From Bradyrhizobium embrapense (GTDB lineage: Bacteria > Pseudomonadota > Alphaproteobacteria > Rhizobiales > Xanthobacteraceae): 64,000 nt of DNA. Below the pieces are notes generated by a model that worked only from the letters and a program-made list of their open reading frames with translations, was not told the origin of the DNA and ran no database searches. A program made the position numbers and the translations under genes. The stretch lies in NCBI RefSeq assembly GCF_001189235.2, contig NZ_LFIP02000010.1:87111-151110 (forward strand). The letters are read 5' to 3'. Positions 9,101 through 17,209 of this stretch are shown here, piece after piece (position 1 is the stretch's first letter; each line of letters begins with the position of its first letter).

Positions 9101-9609
9101 AGGAACACGGCGAGATTGGCGCGCTCCATCATCTCGTTCTGGTCGCGATCGTCGAGCACGGCGAACCGCGCCGGCACGTTGGCCTCGAACGGAAACTGTT
9201 GCAGCAGGCGGGTGCACAGCGCGTGGATGGTCTGCACCTTCAACCCACCGGGCGTCTCCAGCGCGCAGGCAAACAGCTTTCGCGCCTCGCGCCGCAGCGT
9301 GGCGGAGGGATGCGCGATGCCGGCCTCGCGGATCGCGGCATCGAGCGCGGCGTCGTCGAGCGTCACCCAATGGCCGAGCGTCGTGAACACGCGTTCGGCC
9401 ATGTTCGCGGCGGCGGCCTTCGTGAAGGTGATGCAGAGGATCTTCTCCGGCGGCACGCCGGACAGCAAAAGGCGGATCACCCGCTGCACCAGCACATGGG
9501 TCTTGCCGGAGCCGGCATTGGCCGACACGAAGGTCGATGCCTTCGGATCGGACGCGCGCGCCTGCGCGTCGCGCACCGCCGGCGGGATTGGGCGCGGTGC
9601 CTTTACCAT
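6142..9609 (-). CDS. addA: Double-strand break repair helicase-nuclease AddA
   Basis: UvrD/Rep-type superfamily 1 helicase with a C-terminal RecB-like nuclease; with AddB it processes double-strand breaks and loads RecA, replacing RecBCD. The 1155-residue protein has Walker A ANAGSGKT at about residues 30-37, the DEAQD motif (LIDEAQDTSPRQW), GDEKQSIFSFQGA, the late helicase motif VMTVHGAKGLEA and the nuclease core VLIVDFKTNH near the C-terminus. The ATG at 9609 overlaps the end of addB by 7 nt, showing translational coupling. The opposite strand is open over the same stretch only because of codon bias. Confidence 0.97.
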   Translation of the reverse strand: MVKAPRPIPPAVRDAQARASDPKASTFVSANAGSGKTHVLVQRVIRLLLSGVPPEKILCITFTKAAAANMAERVFTTLGHWVTLDDAALDAAIREAGIAHPSATLRREARKLFACALETPGGLKVQTIHALCTRLLQQFPFEANVPARFAVLDDRDQNEMMERANLAVFLEASRIPDSPIGRALRTAMANAADVTFKEVVREACLSRDHFMAWTDAAGSAAAAAAQMSAALGVSSDDRIEDVEREIVDGPNLPRASWKEMATLLDTSSKADQKQAERLRSALAFTGAAQVDEYLGVFLTDDRAPRASVITNNFIKKNPVAGHRFEAEIDRLGPLIERRRAVVARDRSEALIHIATAAAAHYRREKLERGLLDYDDLIDKTLAMLDRVSSGWVHYKLDRGVDHVLIDEAQDTSPRQWDIVAHIISEFTSGAGARDGLVRTVFAVGDEKQSIFSFQGAAPREFDLRRRELKRRFEDAGLKFDPVSFTYSFRSGPVILHSVDHVFREQEIFRSIHAVENGYPIHNAMADAGPSLIELWDLAVADDRQDIEGWRAPFDGVAVTSPEVKLARRIQAEIKRLVTSGTMTGSAGSRRPLRYGDMLILVRRRGNAFDAVIQALKHAGIPVAGADRLKLTEHIAIIDLMNLADALLLPQDDLALAVALKSPLFGLDDDDLFKLAYQRRGSLREALAAHAPTDERFSAALRRLEQCERRFTQETPFAFYAWLLGGDGGRARILRRLGHEANDALDEFLELALSYERKAPASLQGLVAWLRAADTEVKRDMEISRDEVRVMTVHGAKGLEASVVFLVDTTTSPSDTQRLRLIHLPQGNAAPNAPGVVVWAGKKAEDPPNVAEARKAMLSDTEDEYRRLLYVAMTRAADRLIVGGCMPGNMNTVRKSSWYDLIARGLANSGLKLEEEQTPAGKVMRYSRPDDIAELTGASASAAAPPIVLPSWLRAAAAPEASAARVLRPSDPADGDSHPIRTGESVLLRARALQRGTLVHRLLQSLPDVAVERRLGAALGYLARNADGWSEDERAALARQVVALTVDLRFAPVFAPGSRAEVSIVGRLERPGQPKVLVSGQIDRLVVTPNEVLIVDFKTNHAPPKTAAEGYIRQLALYRAVLAKLYPQRIIHAALLWTEIPEMMEISASALDAGLA

Positions 9610-12600
9610 TCCTCGATCCCCAGGCCGCCGGCGGCGGACCATTCCTTGATGCGCGCGAGGTCGTCATAGGCGCCGTAGCGGTTCGCCCACATCGAGAGGT
9701 TCAGCGAAGTGTAGGCCTGGCTCTCGTCGTCGAAGGCGCGGATCAGGGCTTCCAGCTTGCGCCGCGCGGCGTCGGCGGCTTCATCGGGCGGCTGCGGCGT
9801 GTCGCTGGTCTTGACCTTCAGCTCCAGCGAACGCTGCTCGCCCGGCGGGTTGTTGCCGCTCAGCCTGACATAGACGAGGTCGCCGACCGAGGAGCCGGCC
9901 GGAATATCGGCAAAGCCGCCCTCGCGCAGGATCGCGGCTTCCAGCGTCAGCTGCGGCGACAGCCCCATGCGCACCTGCTTGCCGGTCGGCGGCTGGCCGG
10001 TCTTGTAGTCGAGGATCGCAAAGCTGCCGTCGTCGCGCCGCTCGATGCGATCGGCGCGCGCGGAGAGCGTGAATGTCCTCGTAGCATCGAGCGGAATGCC
10101 GATCTCGCCGCGGATCTCGGCCCTGATTGCGTCGATGCTGCCGCGCCGCGCCTGTTCCCATTCGGCGAACCACGCCGCGATGCGCTGGAAGCGCGGCCAC
10201 CACAGCGCACGCGCTTCGGGCCGCTCCATCAGCGGCGCGAAATGCCTGGCCCCGATCTCGCGCAGCGCGCGCATGGTGTCGGCGGGCAGCGCGTCCGCGT
10301 AAGTTTGCGTGAACTCGCCGAGCGCCTCGTGGATCGCCGAGCCGCGATCGGCGGCCGACAGCGGCATGTCGACCGGATCGAGCGGATCAAGCTTCAGGAT
10401 GTAGCGCGCATAGATCGTATAGGGATCGCGCAGCCAGTCCTCGATCGCGGTGACCGACATTTTCAGCGGCCGTGCCTCGCGCGGCGGCCGCGGCTCCGGC
10501 TGGGCGATCGGCTTGATCGCGTCGGGCCGGTCGAGCTCGGCGGCATATTGCACGTAGGTTTCGCCGGCCGATGTCGCCGCCTTCCAGCGCGCTTCGCCCG
10601 CGACCGCCTCTAACCGGTGCAGGAAACGCGAGGCGACCGCCGGCGCGCCGCCGACCTTGGCGGCGTGGGTGAGGATCACCTCGTCATGGCCGAGCAGCTG
10701 CGCGAAGTCGTGCGCCGACAGGCCGATGCGCCGTTCGGGAAGATCGAGCCCGAGCTCGTGCCGCATCGGCCGGCTCAGCCACGGATCGACCCGCGGCGCC
10801 GGTGGCCAGACGCCCTCGACCAGGCCGCCGAGGATGACGCGATCGGACTCGGTCAGGCGCGCCTCGAGCTGGCCGAAGATGTTGAGCTGCGCGCGCGCCG
10901 AGTCCGGGCGCCGCACCATGCGGTCGGCGAACGCGGTCTGGAACACCTCGGGGTAATCGGCGAGCGGCGTCGCCAGCCCGCTCGACTGCTGCTTGGCGAG
11001 CAACTCGTCGAAGGCGGACGCGAGCGATCCCCCGGCGCGCTCCTCGAACACGATGGCGACGCCGTTCCGATCGGCCGACAGCGCGATCAGCACCTCGCGA
11101 TGACGCGCGGCCAGCTCGGCGAAGTCGTAGGGCTTTGACGACGCCATGCCTTCGAGCGGCGCCAGCGCCGCCTGCAGTTTGGCGATCAGGCCCTCGGCCT
11201 GGTTGAGCTCGTTGTCGCGCAGCCGGGCGCGCGGCTCCATGGCATGCAGCGACGAGGTCTCGCCGCCATGCAGCTTGACGAGCTCGGCGCGGAAGCGGGC
11301 GAAGTCGCGCGCGAGGCCGGCGGTTCCCGCCTGCGGCCGGGTGCCGCGGAGCAGCGCGAGCTCCAGCACCTCGGTTGCGCGCTTCAGCGCGCCATGGGCG
11401 CCGCCGAGCCGGAACAGCGGATGCTTGAGCAGCGCGAGCAAGGTCGGCGGCTCCAGCCCCTTGGCCGCGGCCTCCGCGGTGAGGCGGGCGAATACGCCGG
11501 CCGGCGTTTCCATCAGCGCATCGCCGCCGGAATCGTCGAACTCCAGATTCCAGCGGGTCAGCGAGGCCATCACGCGCCGCGCCAACGCGCGATCCGGCGT
11601 CACCAGCGCGGCCGACTTGCCGAGATGCCGCGCCTCGCGCATCGCGACCGCAATCGCCAGCGCCTCCATTTCCGGATTGGGCGCCTGGACCACGGCGAGG
11701 TTGGTCATCCCGGCGGAAATCCGCGCCACGATCTCGGGCCGCTCCAGCCGGTCGTGCCACTGCGCGGTCGCGGTCGAGGGGCGCATCGTCTCCGACGCCA
11801 GCACCTCGCGCCCCTGCGGCGCGGGCTCGGCAAGGCTCTCGACATCGCGGCGCTTGATGCCGAAGCGATCGAGCAGCGCGTGCATCGCGAATTGCGGATG
11901 GTTCGACGAGGGCGGCGTTTTGAACATGCCGTCGTCGCCGCGCTCGCCGCCGATCGTGTCCCAGGACTCCTCGTCGAGATCGGTGTCGAGCCCCGGCAGC
12001 ACCACGGCGCCGTTCGGAAGCTTCGCCACCGCATGCAGGAATTTCGCCGTGGCCGGCATCGAGCCGGTCGAGCCGGCGGCGATCACCGGACCGACATGAT
12101 GCGTGGTCAGCCGCGCCGCCTCCGCCTCGATCAGCAGGTCGCGGCGTGCCGCGGGCTCGATCCGGCCGATCTCCTTGAGGTAGTTCGGCCAGGCATCGCG
12201 CGCGATGCGCAGGAAGTCGAGCGAGTGCTGCCAGTATTTGTCGAGCTGGTCAGGCACCAGGCGGTCGAGCGCGCGCCAGTCGACGCCGCGCGTCACCATG
12301 TCGTCCATCAGCCGCGCGAGATCACCGGCGAGCTGCAAGGTCGAGGCAGGGCCGCCGACCACCAGCGGTGCCGACACCGGCGTCTTCGCCCACGCCGCGA
12401 CCAGATGCGCCAGGGTCAGCCGGCGCTCGAGCTCGCCGAGCCTTGGCGGGATCTCCAGCGGCGCGGCGCCGCCGAAATCGTCGCCCTGGCCGGCGAAGGC
12501 GAGCTCGTCCTCGTCGATCTCACCGAGCGCGACGATGCGCGGCAGCACCGCGGCATCGGAATCGAGCACGTCGAGGAAGATTTCGCGCGCCAGCCGTCCG

Positions 12601-12749
12601 GCGCGGCGGGTCGGCAGATAGAGCGTGGCGGTGGCGAGCTTTGCCGGATCGCTCTGCGCCTCGAATCCCGGTACCAGCCGGCCATCCACCAGCGCCGAGA
12701 TCACGGTGCGCAGGAACGGCGCAGAGACGGGAACGCTGAAAACGCGCAT
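9603..12749 (-). CDS. addB: Double-strand break repair protein AddB
   Basis: Partner of AddA in the AddAB helicase-nuclease, 1048 residues. The N-terminal half is an inactivated helicase-like region with the family marker YLPTRRAGRLAREI near residue 60 and no intact Walker A; the C-terminal nuclease domain carries FAILDYKTGQPPTGKQ, with the catalytic Asp and Lys. The ATG at 12749 is chosen because MRVFSVPVSAPF matches the family start. addA follows with a 7-nt overlap. In many alphaproteobacteria murU and tsaE lie directly upstream; here three extra genes (12830-15778) intervene. Confidence 0.95.
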   Translation of the reverse strand: MRVFSVPVSAPFLRTVISALVDGRLVPGFEAQSDPAKLATATLYLPTRRAGRLAREIFLDVLDSDAAVLPRIVALGEIDEDELAFAGQGDDFGGAAPLEIPPRLGELERRLTLAHLVAAWAKTPVSAPLVVGGPASTLQLAGDLARLMDDMVTRGVDWRALDRLVPDQLDKYWQHSLDFLRIARDAWPNYLKEIGRIEPAARRDLLIEAEAARLTTHHVGPVIAAGSTGSMPATAKFLHAVAKLPNGAVVLPGLDTDLDEESWDTIGGERGDDGMFKTPPSSNHPQFAMHALLDRFGIKRRDVESLAEPAPQGREVLASETMRPSTATAQWHDRLERPEIVARISAGMTNLAVVQAPNPEMEALAIAVAMREARHLGKSAALVTPDRALARRVMASLTRWNLEFDDSGGDALMETPAGVFARLTAEAAAKGLEPPTLLALLKHPLFRLGGAHGALKRATEVLELALLRGTRPQAGTAGLARDFARFRAELVKLHGGETSSLHAMEPRARLRDNELNQAEGLIAKLQAALAPLEGMASSKPYDFAELAARHREVLIALSADRNGVAIVFEERAGGSLASAFDELLAKQQSSGLATPLADYPEVFQTAFADRMVRRPDSARAQLNIFGQLEARLTESDRVILGGLVEGVWPPAPRVDPWLSRPMRHELGLDLPERRIGLSAHDFAQLLGHDEVILTHAAKVGGAPAVASRFLHRLEAVAGEARWKAATSAGETYVQYAAELDRPDAIKPIAQPEPRPPREARPLKMSVTAIEDWLRDPYTIYARYILKLDPLDPVDMPLSAADRGSAIHEALGEFTQTYADALPADTMRALREIGARHFAPLMERPEARALWWPRFQRIAAWFAEWEQARRGSIDAIRAEIRGEIGIPLDATRTFTLSARADRIERRDDGSFAILDYKTGQPPTGKQVRMGLSPQLTLEAAILREGGFADIPAGSSVGDLVYVRLSGNNPPGEQRSLELKVKTSDTPQPPDEAADAARRKLEALIRAFDDESQAYTSLNLSMWANRYGAYDDLARIKEWSAAGGLGIEEW

Positions 12750-12829
12750 GGGCTGCCTTGTTCGAATCAGGCGCCAATATAGGGAGCGGCGGCCATCGTT
12801 AGCCACCCCTGCAGGTCAGCCATAACAGC

Positions 12830-13750
12830 TCAATGACGCAGCCGGCCGGCGGCGCGATCGACGGCATCCAGGAACCAGCGCAGCGCCGGATCCTCGGCCG
12901 CCCGGCTGGTGTGGATCAGGTCGATCGCGAAGGCAGGGATGTCGATCGGCGGCATCACGACGGTGATTTCGGCGAGCTGCGTGAAGCGGCGGGCGACGCG
13001 CTCGGCCATCGTGGCGATCAGATCGGTGCCGGCCACGGCGAACGGAACGGCCACCACATGCGCAAGCGTGACGGCCACCCGTCGCTTCAGTCCATGGCGC
13101 GCCAGCAGCGCATCGATCACGCTCGGCAGGCCGTCGCCGCCGGCCGCGGAGAACAGCGCGTGCTGCAGGCTCGCATAATCCTCCAGGCTGAGCGCTTCCG
13201 ATCGGCTCGCGCGCGCGCCGTCGCGGATGCAGACGAAGCGTTCCTCGAACAAGCGGTGCCGGACGCAGCGCGGCGAGTCCGGCAGGTGGCCGCCGATCAG
13301 CGCATCGAGTTCACCGCGCTCCAGCCTGGCCAACGCCGCCGTCGTGTCGGTCAGCGGACGCACGGCAAGCTCGGTGCCAGGCGCTTCCATCCGCAGCAGG
13401 CGGCTCAGTTCCGGCACCAGAACGAGGTCGCCATAGTCGGTCGCTGCGATGGTGAAGCGCCTTCGCGCGTTGGCCGGATCGAAGCTCCGGTCGGGCGCCA
13501 GCGCGCCCCTGATCTGCCGCAGCGCCTCGCCGATCGGACCGGCCAGCGCCAGCGCCTTCTCGGTCGGCTGCATGCCCGCGCCGGCCCGCAGGAACAATTC
13601 GTCAGCAAACAGGGCGCGCAATCTCCGTAGGGCGCTGCTCATCGACGGCTGGGCCAGCCCGATACGCTCGGCCGCGCGCGTGACGTGGCGCTCCTCCATC
13701 AGCGCCTCAAAGGCGACCAGCAGGTTGAGATCGACGGCGGCTAAATTCAT
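12830..13750 (-). CDS. LysR-family transcriptional regulator
   Basis: A 306-residue LysR-type regulator. The winged helix-turn-helix occupies residues 1-60 (NLLVAFEALMEERHVTRAAE, then QPSMSSALRRLR), followed by a substrate-binding-like co-inducer domain with the FTIAATDYGD strand. The N-terminus resembles the NodD/LinR branch. The start ATG at 13750 faces a divergently transcribed transporter gene 73 nt away, so it most likely controls transporter and DUF2891 expression from the shared region, which contains the palindrome ATGATCAT at 13761-13768. Ligand unknown. Confidence 0.9.
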   Translation of the reverse strand: MNLAAVDLNLLVAFEALMEERHVTRAAERIGLAQPSMSSALRRLRALFADELFLRAGAGMQPTEKALALAGPIGEALRQIRGALAPDRSFDPANARRRFTIAATDYGDLVLVPELSRLLRMEAPGTELAVRPLTDTTAALARLERGELDALIGGHLPDSPRCVRHRLFEERFVCIRDGARASRSEALSLEDYASLQHALFSAAGGDGLPSVIDALLARHGLKRRVAVTLAHVVAVPFAVAGTDLIATMAERVARRFTQLAEITVVMPPIDIPAFAIDLIHTSRAAEDPALRWFLDAVDRAAGRLRH

Positions 13751-13823
13751 CCTAGCAATAATGATCATAATGATAATCGATTTCAACAATGCTCTGCCCG
13801 CGCTTACGGTGGTGACCGACAGG
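13751..13823. promoter_or_regulatory. Divergent LysR/transporter control region
   Basis: This 73-bp AT-rich gap (much lower GC than its neighbours) separates divergent LysR and transporter genes. It contains ATGATCAT (13761-13768) inside the near-palindrome ATAATGATCATAAT. This is the obvious location for LysR binding and both promoters; no confident -35/-10 pair is assigned. Confidence 0.5.
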
Positions 13824-14768
13824 ATGACGAGGCGGAAAGACTTGGGACGATCATTCGCGAGACTGATGCCGCGCGGGCCGACCTTGCTGGTCATCGGCGT
13901 CCTGGCCGGACTGGCTTTCCCTGCCTTGGCGGACAGCGTGCGCCCACTGATGGCGGCGGCGATCTTCGTGCTGGTGCTGGGGACTTTTCTCCAGGTCGAC
14001 GCCGCGGCGTTCCGGCGTGCGCTGGCGCGACCGCTGGTCTCGCTGCTGCTGCCAGCGCTGGCGATGCTGGCCTGTCCCCTTGCGGTCGGCTTCGCCGCGC
14101 GCGGCGCCGGATTTCGCACCGAGCTGATCGTGGCGCTGGTGCTGTCGGTGTGCGCGCCGCCGTCGACCGGCACGGCGGCGGTCGCACGCATGCTCGGCTT
14201 CGACGCGACCATTCCGCTCGCCGTGACGCTGCTGTCGATGGGGCTGGCGCCGATCACGGTTCCGCTGATCGCAGCGGGATTTGCCGGTCTCGCGCTCGAT
14301 CCACTGGCGCTCGCCGCGCGGCTCGCGCTGCTGGTGGTCGGTTCCGGCGCGCTGGCGCTCTTGCTGCGCCGCCAGGCCGCTGCGCAATTGGCGCGGCATT
14401 CGCGCATCATCGATGCATTTGTGCTCGCCGCGCTGCTGGTGTTCGCGATCTCGACCATGGCGGGGGTGCGCGCACAGATCGCAGCGCAGCCGGCCACCGC
14501 GCTGACCTTGGCGGGCCTTGCCTTCGCCTGCAATCTCGCGCTGCAGGCGTTCGGCGCGCTGCTCACGCCGGGTCCGCTGGCCGAGCGGCTGACCACGGGC
14601 CTCATTCTGAGCAACCGCAATGTCGGACTGGTCTGGTCGGCGATGGGCGCGGCGGTGTCGCCGATGACGGCGCTGTTCTTCGCCGCCACGCAGTTTCCGA
14701 TCTATATGATGCCGCGGCTGATCGAGCTGCTGGTCCGGCGCGAGCGCAAGGAGAAAGCCTCATCATGA
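13824..14768 (+). CDS. Bile acid:sodium symporter (BASS)-like membrane transporter
   Basis: A 314-residue inner-membrane protein with about 9-10 hydrophobic helices, for example LLVIGVLAGLAFPALA, LVSLLLPALAMLACPLAVG and ALTLAGLAFACNLALQAFG. The motifs APPSTGTAAVARML and LSNRNVGLVWS resemble the two crossover regions of BASS/SBF transporters, which import organic anions with sodium. The ATG at 13824 (or GTG at 13812 just before it) gives a family-sized protein. It overlaps the DUF2891 gene as ATGA, so the two are co-translated, and a LysR regulator diverges upstream. Substrate unknown. Confidence 0.75.
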   Translation: MTRRKDLGRSFARLMPRGPTLLVIGVLAGLAFPALADSVRPLMAAAIFVLVLGTFLQVDAAAFRRALARPLVSLLLPALAMLACPLAVGFAARGAGFRTELIVALVLSVCAPPSTGTAAVARMLGFDATIPLAVTLLSMGLAPITVPLIAAGFAGLALDPLALAARLALLVVGSGALALLLRRQAAAQLARHSRIIDAFVLAALLVFAISTMAGVRAQIAAQPATALTLAGLAFACNLALQAFGALLTPGPLAERLTTGLILSNRNVGLVWSAMGAAVSPMTALFFAATQFPIYMMPRLIELLVRRERKEKASS

Positions 14769-15778
14769 GCGAGACGATCCTGACTGAAGACCTCGCCGCG
14801 CGTTTCGCCCGCATCGCGCTCGGCCATGTCACGCGCGAGTATCCGAACAAGCCGGATCATGTGCTGGCGGGACCGAAGGACGCGCGCACGCCGCGCGAGC
14901 TGCATCCGGTGTTCTTCGGCAGCTATGACTGGCACTCCTGCGTCCATAGCTACTGGATGCTCGCCCGGTTGCTCCGTCGCTATCCGGTATCCGACGTAGC
15001 GGGCGATATCCGCACACTGTTCGACGCACAGTTCGTTGACGAGAAGGTCGCGGCCGAATGCGCCTATCTTGCGGCACCGACCGCGCGTGGCTTCAAGCGG
15101 CCTTACGGCTGGGGCTGGCTGTTGAAGCTGGCGGCAGAGCTCGCGCTGCTCGACGCGGCGCGGTGGTACGAGCAGATCGCGCCGCTGGCCGCAATCTTCG
15201 CGCAGCGCTTCCGCGATTTCCTGCCGCTCGCCACCTATCCGGTGCGGGTCGGGACACACTTCAACACGGCGTTCGGGCTTCGCATGGCCGCCGACTATGC
15301 CGCGGTGACGCAGGACGATGCGCTCAATGCGCTGCTGCGCGAGACCGCGCTGCGCTGGTACGGCGCCGATCAGGATTGCCCCGCCTGGGGCGAGCCGAGC
15401 GGCGACGATTTCCAGTCGCCTGCGCTGATCGAAGCCGAATGCATGCGCCGGCTGCTGGGGCCTCGCGACTTCCTGCCCTGGTTCGACCGCTTCCTGCCGC
15501 GGTTGGCGCAACGCGAACCCGCAACCCTGTTCAGGCCCGCCACCGTCACCGATCGCACCGACGGCAAGCTCGCGCATCTCGACGGACTCAATCTCAGCCG
15601 CGCCTGGTGCTGGCGCGCGCTGGCTGGTGCGTTGCCGGAAGCCGATCCGCATCGTCCGATCCTGCTGGATGCTGCGCGAGATCATCTCGACGCCGGCCTG
15701 CCGCATATCGCCGGCGACTATATGGGCGAACACTGGCTCGCGAGCTTTGCAGTGCTCGCCATCGACAGCGCTGATTGA
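14765..15778 (+). CDS. DUF2891 family protein
   Basis: A 337-residue soluble protein of the uncharacterised DUF2891 family. Conserved-looking blocks are HPVFFGSYDWHSCVHSYWML near residue 50, WGEPSGDDFQSPALIEAE near 215 and GDYMGEHWLASFAV at the C-terminus; the pattern of helices with conserved acidic, Trp and His residues is reminiscent of alpha/alpha-barrel glycosidases, but that is only a guess. There is no signal peptide. It overlaps the transporter stop by 4 nt (ATGA), so it probably acts on the compound that the transporter brings in. Confidence 0.85.
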   Translation: MSETILTEDLAARFARIALGHVTREYPNKPDHVLAGPKDARTPRELHPVFFGSYDWHSCVHSYWMLARLLRRYPVSDVAGDIRTLFDAQFVDEKVAAECAYLAAPTARGFKRPYGWGWLLKLAAELALLDAARWYEQIAPLAAIFAQRFRDFLPLATYPVRVGTHFNTAFGLRMAADYAAVTQDDALNALLRETALRWYGADQDCPAWGEPSGDDFQSPALIEAECMRRLLGPRDFLPWFDRFLPRLAQREPATLFRPATVTDRTDGKLAHLDGLNLSRAWCWRALAGALPEADPHRPILLDAARDHLDAGLPHIAGDYMGEHWLASFAVLAIDSAD

Positions 15779-15810
15779 CGACAGCCTTGCCTAAAGGAGG
15801 ACGAGTTTCG

Positions 15811-15896
15811 GTCGAATCGGCTTGGCGCGGTCTCGGTTCACCTCTCCCAAGGGAGAGGTGAACGTGCGATGCCGTTCTATCTCAGGCTAATCTCGC
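15811..15896 (+). repeat. Dispersed repeat, copy 1 (with 31567-31655)
   Basis: About 86 bp alignable with 31567-31655 in the same orientation: a GT(C/T)GAATC-type left flank, a central perfect hairpin CACCTCTCCC-AA-GGGAGAGGTG at 15839-15860, and a GATGCC...TCTC right flank. It lies between convergent genes, where the hairpin may also help stop transcription. Confidence 0.8.
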
Positions 15897-15902
15897 CAGG
15901 CT

Positions 15903-16646
15903 CTACGCGACGCTTTCCAGATAGGCTTCTTCCGCGGCCAGGATTGCGTCGGGGGTCCCGACATGCATCCAGACGCCGTCGAGGCGCAGGCCGAACAGCC
16001 GCTCCTGCTCGTTGGCGCGGTCGAACATCTTGGTCAGCGAGAATTCGCCGGCAGGGGCGTCGGCGAACAGCGCCGGCGACATGATCGCGGCGCCGGCATA
16101 GACGAACGGGACCACTTGGTTCTCGCGCCGCTTGCGCAGCGCGCCGTCCGGCAGCATCGAGTAATCGCCGCGGCCGCTATAGCCGATGCTCGAGGCTGTC
16201 GGCGCCATCAGCAGCAGGATATCCATCCGCGCGGGATCGAAAGTTTCCGCCAGCCGCGACAGGTTGGAGCGCACGCCGTCGATCCACATCGTGTCGGCAT
16301 TGAGATGGAAAAACGGCGCATCGCCGAGCAGCGGCAGCGCCTTCACGACCGCGCCGCCGGTGCCGAGCACCTCGTCGCGTTCGTCGGAGATGATGACGCG
16401 CGGGCGGCTGCGGGGCTTGACGTGCTCGATGATCTGGTCGGGCAGATAGTGCACATTCACGACCGCTTCGCTGACGCCGGCGCCGGCGAGCTTGTCGAGC
16501 ACATGGTCGAGCAGCGGCTGGCCGGCGACGCTCACCAGCGGCTTGGGCATGGTGTTGGTCAGGGGGCGCATGCGCACGCCGAGGCCCGCAGCGAGCACCA
16601 TGGCTTTATGGGGAGTGACGGGCATCTTCCGGATATTCTCGGTCAT
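15903..16646 (-). CDS. murU: Nucleotidyltransferase, MurU-like (N-acetylmuramate 1-phosphate uridylyltransferase)
   Basis: A 247-residue sugar-phosphate nucleotidyltransferase with the signature MVLAAGLGVRMRPLT at about residues 16-30, KPLVSVAGQPLLDHVL, the metal-binding LNADTMWIDG and LLLMAPTAS. Its closest functional model is MurU, which forms UDP-MurNAc from MurNAc 1-phosphate in cell-wall recycling; the kinase AmgK supplies that substrate and its homologue is fused to TsaE two genes upstream. Other nucleotide-sugar roles remain possible. The ATG at 16646 has GAGA upstream; an ATG at 16625 is an alternative. It is separated from the kinase by a PilZ gene and a repeat. Confidence 0.8.
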   Translation of the reverse strand: MTENIRKMPVTPHKAMVLAAGLGVRMRPLTNTMPKPLVSVAGQPLLDHVLDKLAGAGVSEAVVNVHYLPDQIIEHVKPRSRPRVIISDERDEVLGTGGAVVKALPLLGDAPFFHLNADTMWIDGVRSNLSRLAETFDPARMDILLLMAPTASSIGYSGRGDYSMLPDGALRKRRENQVVPFVYAGAAIMSPALFADAPAGEFSLTKMFDRANEQERLFGLRLDGVWMHVGTPDAILAAEEAYLESVA

Positions 16647-16755
16647 TATCTCTCACGCGCCGATCATATCACGGCGATTCGGCAAGCACATCGATCAGAC
16701 GCCATAGTCACGGGACATGACGGCCGTAAGACGGCAATGGCGACCTCTGCGCCTG

Positions 16756-16807
16756 TTGGAGCATGATCTTGCCGGAAAGCCGTCTCCTCTTTCCGGATCA
16801 TGCTCTA
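16756..16807. repeat. GCATGATCC-type palindromic repeat
   Basis: Inverted arms GGAGCATGATC...CCGGAAAG and CTTTCCGGATCATGCTCT. The same family recurs at 21268, 48434 and 56152. The TAG stop codon of the PilZ gene lies in the right edge of this element (GCTCTAG). Confidence 0.8.
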
Positions 16808-17122
16808 GACGTCGGCTTGCGCGCCGCGTCTGGCAGTTTTCTTCTTCTTGTCGCCTTGTTTAAGGAAGTTGACGCCGATCTGGTCGCCGTTGACCCACGC
16901 CAATTCGCAGCGGCGATAGGCCAATCCTGTGGACGACAGCAGCAGAAAGAACTCCTTCAGGTTCAGGCCCTCGACCGAGCCTTCGACGGTCAGCTTGGCG
17001 CCCGTCTCCGACACGTCTTCCATGGTGCAGTCGCGCCGCCAGGTGCCGTCAATGCCCATCATGTGCGCGGCTATGCCGCGCTCAAACGTGACACGATCGC
17101 CCCTGCGTCGTTCCGTCCCCAT
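16805..17122 (-). CDS. PilZ domain protein (putative c-di-GMP receptor)
   Basis: A 105-residue single-domain PilZ protein. Both c-di-GMP binding motifs are intact: RxxxR (Arg6-Arg10 in RRGDR) and DxSxxG (Asp36, Ser38, Gly41 in EDVSETG). The C-terminus is a lysine/arginine-rich tail (QGDKKKKTARRGAQADV), plausibly for nucleic acid or membrane contacts. The stop codon falls in the adjoining repeat, so the last residues may vary between relatives. It lies between murU and the TsaE/AmgK fusion, but a link to cell-wall recycling is unproven. Confidence 0.88.
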   Translation of the reverse strand: MGTERRRGDRVTFERGIAAHMMGIDGTWRRDCTMEDVSETGAKLTVEGSVEGLNLKEFFLLLSSTGLAYRRCELAWVNGDQIGVNFLKQGDKKKKTARRGAQADV

Positions 17123-17209
17123 CGTGTGGTCCCGCTCCCGATCAGGCCGCGCCCTGGATGAGGTGTGGCCTCCGCGACCTTAGGGGAGCTGAGGCTAATA
17201 ACCCGTAAA

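Noticed and set aside
6100-9669. Very long open frame on the + strand opposite addA
   Set aside because: It is antisense to a full AddA with all helicase and nuclease motifs; its translation is a low-complexity Arg/Gly/His-rich sequence caused by GC-rich third positions. The same holds for long frames opposite addB, pnp (40557-43616), infB (45659-48436), nusA, divL and miaB.
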